The notes below the pieces were generated by a model. It saw only the letters and a program-made list of their open reading frames with translations. It had not been told where the DNA came from and did no database searches. DNA of 64,000 bases from Pseudomonas sp. ok272 (GTDB lineage: Bacteria > Pseudomonadota > Gammaproteobacteria > Pseudomonadales > Pseudomonadaceae). Positions 8,385-18,059 of the stretch are shown in pieces (positions within the stretch are counted from its first letter, which is position 1; each line of letters opens with the position of its first letter). Made by a program: the position numbers and the translations under genes. The stretch spans positions 186,001-250,000 of the forward strand of contig NZ_FOCB01000003.1 of assembly GCF_900109995.1 (NCBI RefSeq), in the 5' to 3' direction.

Positions 8385-9467
8385 CTATTCGCCGATGAGC
8401 GCCTGGACCTTGAGGATCTGCTGCTCCAGCGTGGCCATGTCGGCGCAGCGCAGGTTGGCGTGACCGACCTTGCGTCCGGTCTTGAACGCCTTGCCGTAGT
8501 GATGCAGATGGCAATCGGCAATGGCCATGACCTGCTCCACCGGCGGAACCACACCGATGAAGTTGAGCATGGCGCTCTCGCCGACCTTGGCCGTCGAGCC
8601 CAGCGGCAGGCCGGCAACGGCGCGCAGGTGGTTTTCGAACTGGCTGCACTCGGCGCCTTCCGTGGTCCAGTGCCCGGAGTTGTGCACCCGTGGCGCGATT
8701 TCGTTGGCCTTGAGGCCACCGTCGACTTCAAAGAACTCGAACGCCATCACCCCGACATAGTCCAGTTGCTTGAGCACGCGGCTGGAGTAATCCTCGGCCA
8801 GCGCTTGCAATGGATGCTCGGTGCTGGCCACCGACAGCTTGAGAATGCCGCTGTCGTGGGTGTTGTGGACCAGCGGGTAGAACCGGGTCTCGCCATCACG
8901 GGCGCGCACGGCAATCAGCGACACTTCGCCGGTGAACGGCACGAAGCCTTCCAGCAGGCAGGCCACGCTGCCCAGCTCGGCAAAGGTATCGACAACATCT
9001 TCAGGCGTGCGCAGCACTTTCTGGCCCTTGCCGTCGTAACCCAGGGTGCGGGTTTTCAACACGGCGGGCAGCCCGATCGCGGCAACGGCGGCCTCCAGGT
9101 CGGCTTGCGACTGGATGTCGGCGAACGCCGGGGTCGGAATCCCCAGGTCCTTGAACATGCTCTTCTCGAACCAACGGTCGCGAGCAATGCGCAGGGCTTC
9201 GGCACTCGGGTACACCGGGACGAACTGCGAGAGGAAGGCCACGGTCTCGGCCGGGACGCTCTCGAACTCGAAGGTCACCAGGTCGACTTCGTCAGCCAAC
9301 TGGCGCAGGTGGTCCTGATCGCCATAGTCGGCGCACAAGTGCTCACCCAGCGCGCTGGCGCAGGCATCTGGCGCGGGGTCCAGGAAAGCGAAGTTCATGC
9401 CCAGCGGAGTGCCCGCCAGGGCCAGCATGCGACCCAACTGGCCGCCACCGATTACACCGATTTTCAT
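8385..9467 (-). CDS. purK: 5-(carboxyamino)imidazole ribonucleotide synthase PurK
   Basis: PurK uses ATP and bicarbonate to carboxylate AIR, giving N5-CAIR, in de novo purine synthesis. The 360-residue ATP-grasp protein begins with the Rossmann-like MKIGVIGGGQLGRM. It then shows the ATP-grasp core (GYDGKGQKVL, EGFVPFTGEVSLIAVR) and the metal-binding segment (NEIAPRVHNSGHWT). The ATG at 9467 has GAGG seven bases upstream; an adjacent in-frame TTG at 9470 is less likely. It starts nine bases after purE, its usual partner, so the two form a purEK operon. A terminator-like hairpin lies in the operon leader. Confidence 0.97.
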   Translation of the reverse strand: MKIGVIGGGQLGRMLALAGTPLGMNFAFLDPAPDACASALGEHLCADYGDQDHLRQLADEVDLVTFEFESVPAETVAFLSQFVPVYPSAEALRIARDRWFEKSMFKDLGIPTPAFADIQSQADLEAAVAAIGLPAVLKTRTLGYDGKGQKVLRTPEDVVDTFAELGSVACLLEGFVPFTGEVSLIAVRARDGETRFYPLVHNTHDSGILKLSVASTEHPLQALAEDYSSRVLKQLDYVGVMAFEFFEVDGGLKANEIAPRVHNSGHWTTEGAECSQFENHLRAVAGLPLGSTAKVGESAMLNFIGVVPPVEQVMAIADCHLHHYGKAFKTGRKVGHANLRCADMATLEQQILKVQALIGE

Positions 9468-9476
9468 CAATCAACC

Positions 9477-9968
9477 TCAGGCAATGCGTGGGTCTGGATT
9501 GTCCAGGACGCTGTCTGTCTGCTCAGCACGGAAAGTCTTGAGTACCGCGTGGAACTGCGGGTGCTTGGCGCCCAGGATACTCGCCGACAGCAGCGCCGCG
9601 TTGATCGCGCCGGCCTTGCCGATGGCGAGGGTGGCCACCGGGATACCGGCCGGCATCTGCACGATCGACAGCAACGAATCGACACCCGAGAGCATCGACG
9701 ACTGCACCGGCACGCCCAGCACCGGCAGGTGGGTCTTGGCCGCACACATGCCCGGCAAGTGGGCCGCGCCACCGGCACCGGCGATGATCACCTCGATGCC
9801 ACGCGCCTCAGCCTCTTCGGCGTACTGGAACAGCAGGTCCGGGGTGCGATGGGCCGAGACCACTTTCACCTCGTAAGGGATGCCGAGCTTTTCCAGCATA
9901 TCGGCGGTGTGGCTAAGGGTGGACCAATCGGACTTGGAGCCCATGATCACGCCAACCAGTGCACTCAT
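9477..9968 (-). CDS. purE: N5-CAIR mutase PurE (class I)
   Basis: PurE moves the carboxyl group of N5-CAIR to C4, giving CAIR, the step after PurK. The 163-residue length is typical of the octameric bacterial class I enzyme. Hallmarks are MGSKSDW near the start, the VVSAHRTPD active-site segment (catalytic His) and [13 protein letters not shown]. The start ATG at 9968 is preceded by AGAGAAGAGG. It is the first gene of purEK. Confidence 0.97.
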   Translation of the reverse strand: MSALVGVIMGSKSDWSTLSHTADMLEKLGIPYEVKVVSAHRTPDLLFQYAEEAEARGIEVIIAGAGGAAHLPGMCAAKTHLPVLGVPVQSSMLSGVDSLLSIVQMPAGIPVATLAIGKAGAINAALLSASILGAKHPQFHAVLKTFRAEQTDSVLDNPDPRIA

Positions 9969-10006
9969 CGTCGCGCCTCTTCTCTCTGGGCGCCCGCAGG
10001 CGCATC

Positions 10007-10041
10007 AAAAAACAACAAGCCACGCATTATGCGTGGCTTGT
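10007..10041 (-). terminator. Intrinsic terminator-like hairpin in the purEK leader (possible attenuator)
   Basis: Reading the minus strand, a perfect 12-bp stem (ACAAGCCACGCA pairing with TGCGTGGCTTGT, three-base loop) is followed by TGTTTTTT. This is a textbook intrinsic terminator, placed 39 bases before purE and pointing into the operon. No minus-strand gene lies upstream for over 2 kb, so it would stop transcription started at a purE promoter. On the plus strand the T-run is poor. Confidence 0.75.
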
Positions 10042-10082
10042 TTGTACGAATTATGGCCAGGCGAACCGGCCGAAGGCCGCGC

Positions 10083-10088
10083 AGTATA
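10083..10088 (-). promoter_or_regulatory. Candidate -10 element of the purEK promoter
   Basis: The minus strand reads TATACT, one base off the TATAAT consensus, about 40 bases before the terminator-like hairpin. No good -35 hexamer is seen 17-18 bases further upstream, so the call is tentative. A GC hairpin (CGGCC-TTC-GGCCG) follows between this site and the terminator. Confidence 0.4.
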
Positions 10089-10379
10089 CCGTAATACGGC
10101 AGATAAACAGCCCCCGTGGCGACCATCTGTCATTCGCCTCGCCAGAGCGTATTTGCTGACTCGAAAGTCAGCCAGCAACACCCCGGACTTAGTTACTCAA
10201 ACACAGATCAGTCAATCGTCTACGAAGTTGAAAGTAACGGTTATTTATCATGGCCCGCACGACGCAATAGAAAGAAATATACGCCAACTCGCCAAACTAG
10301 TTGATCACCGTTAGATTGAGTTTCGCCACAGCTTATCGCCACCGACATACCCATGCCAAGATAACTAAAGGGATCAAGG

Positions 10380-10967
10380 ATGAACTCGACTATCACCGTC
10401 AATAAAGAACCCATCACCATTTTCGCCATCATCCACAGTGATGTACCGGCGTCCGTCAGGACGTCTCTTTACGCTGACCACTTCCAACCTTTCGTCAGTG
10501 AACTGGAAAGCTTCATCGAACGAAAAGTTGATGTGGTGTTCGGCAAGCGCGCGCCGTATTGCGACTTTGACTACAAAGGCGAAGATGCGCTGCGGACCGT
10601 GAAGCGCTGGGAGGGCATGGGCGGCAACTATCTAAGCGAAATGCAAGCCGAGGGTTTCAAGACCAACGCATTGACCCAAGTCATCTTGATCACCAAGGAG
10701 CAGTTGAACGACAGCATCGCAGGCATTGCCCTGGTTTACCCGTATTCAAGAAAGTATGCCATTGCCTCGCTGACCCGCTATTTGATCGTCGGCCATGAAG
10801 TGGGGCACTTGTTAGGTGCCACCCATGAAGACTCGCAAACGCACTTCAACGGTTGGTGGTGCGAAACCTACATGACACCAGAACCCGACTCGCTAAAGTC
10901 CAACTGCTACAAATACAGCCCGGCCAATCGACAGAACATCAAAAACTATTTGGCCACGTACGACTGA
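10380..10967 (+). CDS. Metzincin-type zinc protease paralog 1, without signal peptide
   Basis: This 195-residue predicted zinc metalloprotease has the complete metzincin signature HEVGHLLGATHE: His139, Glu140, His143, Gly146 and His149. It is followed by a Met-turn candidate (ETYM, Met165) and flanking cysteines 161 and 176 that may pair. The C-terminus (YSPANRQNIKNYL) resembles the end of reprolysin-like domains. The start is the ATG at 10380, with AAGGG seven bases upstream. It lacks a signal peptide, whereas the next paralog, starting with the same MNST, has one; the leader sequences (ACTAAA..GATCAAGG) are also shared, so the pair arose by duplication. G+C is lower than in neighbouring genes. 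Substrate and role are unknown. Confidence 0.8.
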   Translation: MNSTITVNKEPITIFAIIHSDVPASVRTSLYADHFQPFVSELESFIERKVDVVFGKRAPYCDFDYKGEDALRTVKRWEGMGGNYLSEMQAEGFKTNALTQVILITKEQLNDSIAGIALVYPYSRKYAIASLTRYLIVGHEVGHLLGATHEDSQTHFNGWWCETYMTPEPDSLKSNCYKYSPANRQNIKNYLATYD

Positions 10968-11090
10968 CATGACCCACCGGCAATGAACACAGGCACACGG
11001 TCGTTTATTAAATCGTCGTCCTTTTGATTCAAACAACCGGGTGCGCAACAACACACATCCCTCACACTGAACGACTAAAAGAGATCAAGG

Positions 11091-11762
11091 ATGAACTCGA
11101 CATTAAAGACACTGTTCTCGATAACCAGCGCGGCACTTATCAATTTCGGCGCCTTCACCTCGAATGCCCACAGCGCGCTGATTGACGACCCTCTGGACCC
11201 CATCAGGATCTTTGCAATCATCCACGATGACGTCCCGACCGCAAAAAGAACCAGCCTCTATACCGAATACCTACAACCGTTCATCTCGGAGTTCGAAAAC
11301 ATCACGGGACGCAAAGCCCACGTCTTCATCGATCAAGATCGCCCTCCCTACACCCACTTCAACTACAAAAATGAAGACCCTGCCAAGTCCCTGGAGCAAT
11401 GGGTAAACCTTGCCTGGGAGTATGCAAAGGAGCGACACAACACAGGGTTCCTGGAATCCTTGAACAGCCGATACATCCTGATCACCAACGACTTCATCAA
11501 TGGTGGCCCGGTCTTCGGAGGCACCGGTGGTTTTGCACGCAGGCCCGGGGCTGCCGCCATCGCGTCACTGGATTTCAAACAGACCGTAGGCCACGAACTG
11601 GGCCACACCTTCAATGCGGTGCATGAAGAGGGCGAAGTGCTTTACAACGGTTGGTGGTGCGAAACATTCATGTTCCCACCGTTGCCACTGCGTTCGAACT
11701 GCCTGGTGTTCAGTGACGGCAACAGAAAACGCATCAAAGACTATGTCGACAGCCGGTATTGA
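11091..11762 (+). CDS. Metzincin-type zinc protease paralog 2, exported
   Basis: This 223-residue paralog has a signal peptide (MNSTLKTLFSITSAALINFG, cleavage near AHS-A, residue 29), so it should enter the periplasm or be secreted. The zinc motif is HELGHTFNAVHE: ligands His168, His172, His178 and catalytic Glu169. The metzincin glycine is replaced by Asn175, which is unusual. Met194 (ETFM) is the Met-turn candidate, with Cys190 and Cys204 flanking it as in paralog 1. The domain between residues 38 and 223 aligns with paralog 1 throughout (IFAIIHDDVP, RTSLY, GWWCET). The start has the same GATCAAGG leader as paralog 1. It is probably cotranscribed with paralogs 1 and 3. Confidence 0.82.
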   Translation: MNSTLKTLFSITSAALINFGAFTSNAHSALIDDPLDPIRIFAIIHDDVPTAKRTSLYTEYLQPFISEFENITGRKAHVFIDQDRPPYTHFNYKNEDPAKSLEQWVNLAWEYAKERHNTGFLESLNSRYILITNDFINGGPVFGGTGGFARRPGAAAIASLDFKQTVGHELGHTFNAVHEEGEVLYNGWWCETFMFPPLPLRSNCLVFSDGNRKRIKDYVDSRY

Positions 11763-11818
11763 TCTTTAAACGCCTTAGCGCCTTCACACGATGCCAATGA
11801 CTTGCCAAGGAGTGCAAC

Positions 11819-12382
11819 ATGTCAAAACATCCCATTCTGCTCACCGTATTTATCCATGAAGACCTAAAAGATGCCAATCAAGACCAACTCTCCCTTGATC
11901 ATTTCGATTGGGTCACCGATGAAATTTCTAACATTTCCGGCCAGGCAATGGACGTCAACTTCATTGAGCCTTCAGCGGCACCTTCTATCAGCACCTTTAA
12001 CTATAAAGGTACTGATTTAGGTAACCTGCTGGAGCGCCTGTACGCCAACGTATTGAGTTACATCAACTCCGACCACTTCGTTTTCGATGACCGCCTGCAC
12101 AAGTTCCTTCTATTAACCCGCCACGCAATCAATGACAAGATCTTGGGCGTTGCCTACCAGCCAGGAGCCCTGGCCATCGCCTCGATTACACACAACGTCA
12201 CGGCCGCTCACGAAGTCGCTCACATGTTTGGTGCACGTCATGAAGATGCCGAAGAAAGCGTCGAAACTTACTACGGCCCGACCAAATCGACCCTTTACCC
12301 AACGGCAGAAGGCCGCGTCGCGTTCCGCTTCAGCGATAAAAACCGGGAGAACATTCGCAAGTACCTCGACAGCCTCGACTGA
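11819..12382 (+). CDS. Metzincin-type zinc protease paralog 3, divergent, without signal peptide
   Basis: This 187-residue third paralog keeps the full HExxHxxGxxH motif (HEVAHMFGARHE: His131, Glu132, His135, Gly138, His141) and the C-terminal FSDKNRENIRKYL. It has lost the GWWCET segment, both conserved cysteines and any methionine after the zinc motif, so the classical Met-turn is absent. No signal peptide is visible. The start ATG has CAAGGAG upstream. Shared landmarks with the others include FNYKG and ALAIAS just before the zinc motif. It may be an active cytoplasmic protease, a specialised partner, or a decaying copy; the intact frame and motif argue against decay. Confidence 0.75.
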   Translation: MSKHPILLTVFIHEDLKDANQDQLSLDHFDWVTDEISNISGQAMDVNFIEPSAAPSISTFNYKGTDLGNLLERLYANVLSYINSDHFVFDDRLHKFLLLTRHAINDKILGVAYQPGALAIASITHNVTAAHEVAHMFGARHEDAEESVETYYGPTKSTLYPTAEGRVAFRFSDKNRENIRKYLDSLD

Positions 12383-12405
12383 CGTGCGGTGAGCCTCGGC
12401 AACCC

Positions 12406-12442
12406 AACGGATGAAGGCTCATTCGACGAACCTTCATCCGTT
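12406..12442. terminator. Bidirectional hairpin between convergent metzincin 3 and LysR genes
   Basis: AACGGATGAAGG and CCTTCATCCGTT form a perfect 12-bp stem around a 13-base loop, midway between two convergent genes. There is no T-run, so it is a weak intrinsic terminator at best, or an mRNA-end stabiliser. Confidence 0.5.
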
Positions 12443-12450
12443 GCCCGTGC

Positions 12451-13362
12451 TCAAGAAGCCGCGCCCGCTGCCCCTCCTTCCAGCTTGCGCCACAACAACC
12501 GCACGTTGGCCTTACGCACCAGCGCACAGCGATACAGGCGAATCTCCAGCGGCACATGCCACTGCGGGCCACCGCACACCACCAGTTCGCCCCGGGCCAG
12601 CTCGGCGCGCACGCTCAACTGCGGCACCCAGGCGATGCCCAACCCTTCCAGGGCCATGCTCTTGAGGCTATCGGCCATGGCGGTTTCGTAGATGGTGGTA
12701 AAGCGCAGGGCACGCTGGCGCAGCAGCAGGTTCACCGAGCGCCCCAGGAACGCCCCGGCGCTGTAGGCCAGCAGCGGCACGCTGGCCTCGCCTTCGAGGT
12801 CGAACAGCGGCTTGCCGTCGGCATCGGCGGCGCACACCGGGAGCATTTCGGTGTGGCCCAGGTGCAGCGAGGGGAAAATCTCCGGGTCCATCTGCATGGC
12901 CGCATCCGGGTCGTAGAAGGCCAGCATCAAGTCGCAACCGCCTTCACGCAAGGCATGCACGGCATCGCCGACGTTGGTCGCCACCAGCCGGGTGGCGATG
13001 TTCAGGCCTTCGTTGCGCAGTTGCGCGATCCAGCGCGGGAAGAACCCCAGGGCCAGGGAATGCGCCGCCGAGACCTGCATCACTTCGCCCTGCCCACCTT
13101 CCAGGTGATGCAGGTGGCGCAGCACTTCGCCCAGTTGCTCAACCACCGTGCGGGCCGTGACCAGGAACAACTGCCCCGCCGCCGTCAGCTCGATGGGCGT
13201 GCGCGAACGGTTGACCAGTTGCAAGCCCAAGGCGGTCTCCAGGCTGCGGATCCGCCGACTGAACGCCGGCTGGGTCACGAAGCGCCGCTCAGCGGCCTGC
13301 GAGAAGCTGCGGGTGGCGGCCAGGGCACTGAAGTCCTCCAACCATTTGCTTTCCAGATTCAT
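12451..13362 (-). CDS. LysR-family regulator, HypT (YjiE)-like, divergent from aspA
   Basis: This 303-residue LysR-type transcription factor has an N-terminal winged helix-turn-helix (residues ~5-62: FSQAAERRFVTQPAFSRRIRSLE) and a periplasmic-binding-like sensor domain. The opening (LESKWLEDF) and segments such as AAHSLALGFFP and LEGLGIAWVPQ resemble E. coli HypT/YjiE, a hypochlorite-responsive regulator. The ATG at 13362 has an excellent GGGAGGA site. It is transcribed divergently from aspA, which suggests control of aspA, itself, or both. The intergenic region has an imperfect dyad (CACAT...ATGTG, 13419-13442) that could be an operator. Confidence 0.88.
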   Translation of the reverse strand: MNLESKWLEDFSALAATRSFSQAAERRFVTQPAFSRRIRSLETALGLQLVNRSRTPIELTAAGQLFLVTARTVVEQLGEVLRHLHHLEGGQGEVMQVSAAHSLALGFFPRWIAQLRNEGLNIATRLVATNVGDAVHALREGGCDLMLAFYDPDAAMQMDPEIFPSLHLGHTEMLPVCAADADGKPLFDLEGEASVPLLAYSAGAFLGRSVNLLLRQRALRFTTIYETAMADSLKSMALEGLGIAWVPQLSVRAELARGELVVCGGPQWHVPLEIRLYRCALVRKANVRLLWRKLEGGAAGAAS

Positions 13363-13542
13363 CACGTCCTCCCGAACACGCACCAAATTAGCTCACACGC
13401 TCGCCGCGCTCGCGGCGTCACATCGGTATTATGCCGAATGTGCATAGGCCAGTGTTTAACAGCATTGGCCCAAAATTACCCACAAGCCTAGCATTCACAG
13501 CGTTCCGGCATCGACCGGGTCCATATCGAGATGATTTCTATC

Positions 13543-14967
<1,425 letters not shown>

Positions 14968-15019
14968 ACGCTGTAGCACCGCTCACCAGGTCGAGGGACT
15001 AGACACCTCTCACCTTTTG

Positions 15020-15054
15020 AGGGCTTGGAGATCACTCTCCAGGCCCTTTTTTTT
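15020..15054 (+). terminator. Intrinsic terminator of aspA
   Basis: AGGGCTTGGAGA pairs with TCTCCAGGCCCT (12 bp, one G-U pair, four-base loop) and is followed by eight T residues, 52 bases after the aspA stop. Confidence 0.92.
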
Positions 15055-15357
15055 GTCTGTCGATCGGTAGAACAACACACCCCCACAGAAAAACTACCCG
15101 CGCAGCCTTGGGCTGAAACCTTTAACCCACTGTTACAGACGTGTGCCCCATGTCTCGGTATAGTGCCGCCCCTCTTCGCGTGAGCGGCCGCCAGTAGCAA
15201 GGCCCCCTCCCCTGCGAACCCCATACCTACAACAAACCCGTACTTTCAAACCGGGACTATCCTCGACCCAGCCGTTGCGCCCTGCGCCATCGGGTGTCCT
15301 TCGATGTGACTGTCCGGCTGGCATGTGCCTACACAAAAAACGTAAGAGGAATACTCC
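15055..15357. other. Leader/promoter region of the AGCS symporter gene
   Basis: About 300 bases without a gene. A TATAGT hexamer occurs near 15162, but no convincing -35 partner. An AGAGGAA ribosome-binding site precedes the symporter ATG. No repeat or clear operator was seen. Confidence 0.5.
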
Positions 15358-16800
15358 ATGCTTGAAGTCATTAACGACTTCCTCTCAGGGAAAGTACTGA
15401 TCGTGCTCATCGTCGGGCTCGGTAGCTACTTCACGATCCGCTCGCGTTTCGTTCAGTTGCGGCACTTCTTCCACATGTTCGCGGTGTTTCGCGACAGCCT
15501 CAAAAGCAGCGCCGGACAGCTCAGCTCGTTCCAGGCACTGATGCTCAGCCTCGCCGGACGCGTGGGCGCGGGCAACATCGCCGGCGTCGGCATCGCCGTG
15601 ACCCTGGGCGGTCCCGGCGCGGTGTTCTGGATGTGGGTGACCGCACTGGTCGGCATGGCCAGCAGCCTCATCGAATGCTCCCTGGGCCAGCTGTACAAGC
15701 GCTGCGACGCCGACGGCCAATACCGTGGCGGCCCGTCCTATTACATCCAGCACGGCCTGCAAAAGCGTTGGCTGGGCAAAGTCATGGCGTTCCTGCTGCT
15801 GATCACCTTCGGCGTCGCCTTCATCGGCCTGCAAGCCCACGCCGTGACGCACTCGCTCAATGACGCCTTCAGCCTCGACACCACCTGGACCGGCGTCGGC
15901 CTGGCGGCGCTGCTGGGCCTGGTGTTCATCGGCGGGATCAAGCGCATCGCCGCCATTGCCGACCTGCTGGTGCCCGTCAAGACCCTGGCCTACATCGGGG
16001 TGACCGTCTACGTGATCGTGCTGCAGTTCGACCACGTGCCGGGCATGCTGATGACCATCGTGCGCAGCGCCTTCGGCATGGACCCGGTCTTCGGTGGCCT
16101 GATCGGCAGCGCCATCATCATGGGCGTCAAGCGCGGCGTGTTCGCCAACGAAGCGGGCCTGGGCAGCGCGCCAAACGTGGCCGCCGTGGCCCAGGTCGAG
16201 CACCCGGTCGCACAAGGCGTGGTCCAGGCGTTCAGCGTGTTCCTCGACACCTTCATCATCTGCACCTGCACCGCGCTGCTGATCCTGCTCTCGGGCTTCT
16301 ACACCCCGGGTTTTGAAGGCGACGGCATTGTCCTGACCCAAAACTCCCTGGCCGCCGTGGTCGGCGAATGGGGGCGGATCTTCATCTCGGTGGCGCTGGC
16401 CTTGTTCGTGTTCACCTCGATCCTCTACAACTACTACCTGGGCGAGAACAACCTGCGCTTTCTGGTCGGGGGCAATCGCAAGGCGCTGATCGGCTACCGC
16501 GCGCTGGTGCTGGCGCTGATTGTCTGGGGCGCCATCGAGAACCTGAGCACGGTGTTTGCCTTCGCCGACATCACCATGACACTGCTGGCGTTCGTCAACC
16601 TGATCGCGCTGCTCCTGTTGTTCAAAGTCGCCATGCGCCTGCTGCGTGACTATGACGACCAGCGGGCCGCCGGGATCAAGACGCCGGTGTTCGACGCCAG
16701 CCAGTTCCCCGACCTGGACCTGGACCGCAAGGCCTGGCCCGCCAAGTCGCCGGCCCAGGCACCCGCGCCGGTAGCGGCCGAGACCGCAGCGCAACGCTGA
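15358..16800 (+). CDS. Alanine/glycine:cation symporter (AGCS family)
   Basis: This 480-residue inner-membrane sodium or proton symporter takes up alanine and/or glycine. It has about ten or eleven hydrophobic segments. Family landmarks include SLAGRVGAGNIAGVGIAVTLGGPGAVFWMW and later GVKRGVFANEAGLGSAPN, both typical of AGCS. The C-terminal tail after residue 440 is hydrophilic and rich in Ala and Pro. The start ATG has AGAGGAA upstream. It lies between aspA and an asparaginase gene, so the cluster plausibly handles small amino acids. Confidence 0.93.
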   Translation: MLEVINDFLSGKVLIVLIVGLGSYFTIRSRFVQLRHFFHMFAVFRDSLKSSAGQLSSFQALMLSLAGRVGAGNIAGVGIAVTLGGPGAVFWMWVTALVGMASSLIECSLGQLYKRCDADGQYRGGPSYYIQHGLQKRWLGKVMAFLLLITFGVAFIGLQAHAVTHSLNDAFSLDTTWTGVGLAALLGLVFIGGIKRIAAIADLLVPVKTLAYIGVTVYVIVLQFDHVPGMLMTIVRSAFGMDPVFGGLIGSAIIMGVKRGVFANEAGLGSAPNVAAVAQVEHPVAQGVVQAFSVFLDTFIICTCTALLILLSGFYTPGFEGDGIVLTQNSLAAVVGEWGRIFISVALALFVFTSILYNYYLGENNLRFLVGGNRKALIGYRALVLALIVWGAIENLSTVFAFADITMTLLAFVNLIALLLLFKVAMRLLRDYDDQRAAGIKTPVFDASQFPDLDLDRKAWPAKSPAQAPAPVAAETAAQR

Positions 16801-16868
16801 TCGGTTACAGTGCAATCCTCCATGCGGGAGCCCGGCATCTCCCCATGCTCGTCACTCAGGCGCAAAAC

Positions 16869-16961
16869 CTGTGGGAGCGAGCTTGCTCGCGAAAGCGGTG
16901 AATCAGTCGACATCGGTGTTGACTGACCGCCCTCCTTCGCGAGCAAGCCCGCTCCCACAGG
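16869..16961. repeat. REPIN (inverted pair of REP sequences)
   Basis: Inverted REP units (GAGCGAGCTTGCTCGCGA and TTCGCGAGCAAGCCCGCTCC) flank a ~45-base spacer between the symporter and asparaginase genes. Confidence 0.9.
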
Positions 16962-16988
16962 ACGTCATCGTTCTCGGAGACCTCCAGC

Positions 16989-17993
16989 ATGATCCCCAAC
17001 ACCTATCCCGCCGCCCAACACGTCATGGTGCTCTACACCGGTGGCACCATCGGCATGCAGGCCAGCCCCAATGGCCTGGCCCCGAGTGCCGGCTTCGAGG
17101 CACGGATGCGCGAGTACCTGCACAGCCAGCCCGACCTGGTGGTGCCGGCGTGGCGCTTTCGGGAGATGAGCCCACTGATCGACAGCGCCAACATGACCCC
17201 GGCCTACTGGCAGCGCCTGCGCGAAGCGGTGGTGGAGGCCGTCGAGGTCAATGGCTGTGACAGCGTGTTGATCCTGCATGGCACCGACACCCTGGCCTAC
17301 AGCGCGGCGGCTATGAGCTTCCAGTTGCTGGGCCTGCCGGCGCGTGTGGTGTTGACCGGCTCGATGCTGCCGGCCGGCGTGGCGGACAGCGATGCCTGGG
17401 AAAACCTCGGCGGCGCCCTGCTCGCCCTCGGCCAGGGCCTGGCGCCGGGCGTGCACCTGTACTTCCACGGCGAACTGCTGGAGCCCACCCGTTGCGCCAA
17501 AGTGCGCAGCTTCGGCCGTCATCCGTTCAAGCGCTTGGCGCGCCAGGGCGGCGGCGTGAAAGCCCCGTCGATCCCGGCGGCCCTCGATTACCGTCAGGCC
17601 AGGCAACTGGCCAAAGTCGGCGTGCTGCCCCTGGTCCCCGGCATCGACGCCGAACAGCTCGATGCGCTGCTCAACAGTGGCCTGCAAGGCCTGGTGCTCG
17701 AATGCTTCGGCAGCGGCACCGGGCCCAGCGATAACCCTGGGTTCCTCGCCAGCCTCAAGCGGGCCCACGACCACGGCATCGTGGTCGTGGCGATCACCCA
17801 ATGCCACGAAGGCGGGGTCGAACTGGACGTCTACGAAGCCGGCAGCCGCCTGCGCGGGGTCGGGGTGTTGTCCGGTGGCGGCATGACCCGTGAAGCGGTG
17901 TTCGGCAAGTTGCAGGCGTTGCTCGGGGCCGGCCTGGCCATCGCCGAGGTCCGGCGCCTGGTGGAGCTGGACCTGTGTGGCGAACTGCGCTGA
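16989..17993 (+). CDS. ansA: L-asparaginase, type I (cytoplasmic)
   Basis: The enzyme hydrolyses L-asparagine to aspartate and ammonia. The 334-residue protein has both catalytic signatures: YTGGTIGM (Thr17 nucleophile region) and LHGTDTLAYSAAAM (Thr99-Asp100). No signal peptide is present, pointing to the cytoplasmic type I group. A GGAGA tract precedes the start ATG. An AraC regulator gene follows 66 bases downstream on the same strand. Its aspartate product would feed AspA encoded just upstream; that link is inference from gene order. Confidence 0.88.
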   Translation: MIPNTYPAAQHVMVLYTGGTIGMQASPNGLAPSAGFEARMREYLHSQPDLVVPAWRFREMSPLIDSANMTPAYWQRLREAVVEAVEVNGCDSVLILHGTDTLAYSAAAMSFQLLGLPARVVLTGSMLPAGVADSDAWENLGGALLALGQGLAPGVHLYFHGELLEPTRCAKVRSFGRHPFKRLARQGGGVKAPSIPAALDYRQARQLAKVGVLPLVPGIDAEQLDALLNSGLQGLVLECFGSGTGPSDNPGFLASLKRAHDHGIVVVAITQCHEGGVELDVYEAGSRLRGVGVLSGGGMTREAVFGKLQALLGAGLAIAEVRRLVELDLCGELR

Positions 17994-18059
17994 GACCTCG
18001 GGGCCTGGCAGCGGCACACAACTTGCTCGCTCCCGGCAAACCCTGACAGGACCTGCCCC

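Noticed and set aside
10241..10432. Short minus-strand open frame upstream of the first metzincin gene
   Set aside because: It overlaps the metzincin start and has no convincing start signal; it is more likely leader sequence.
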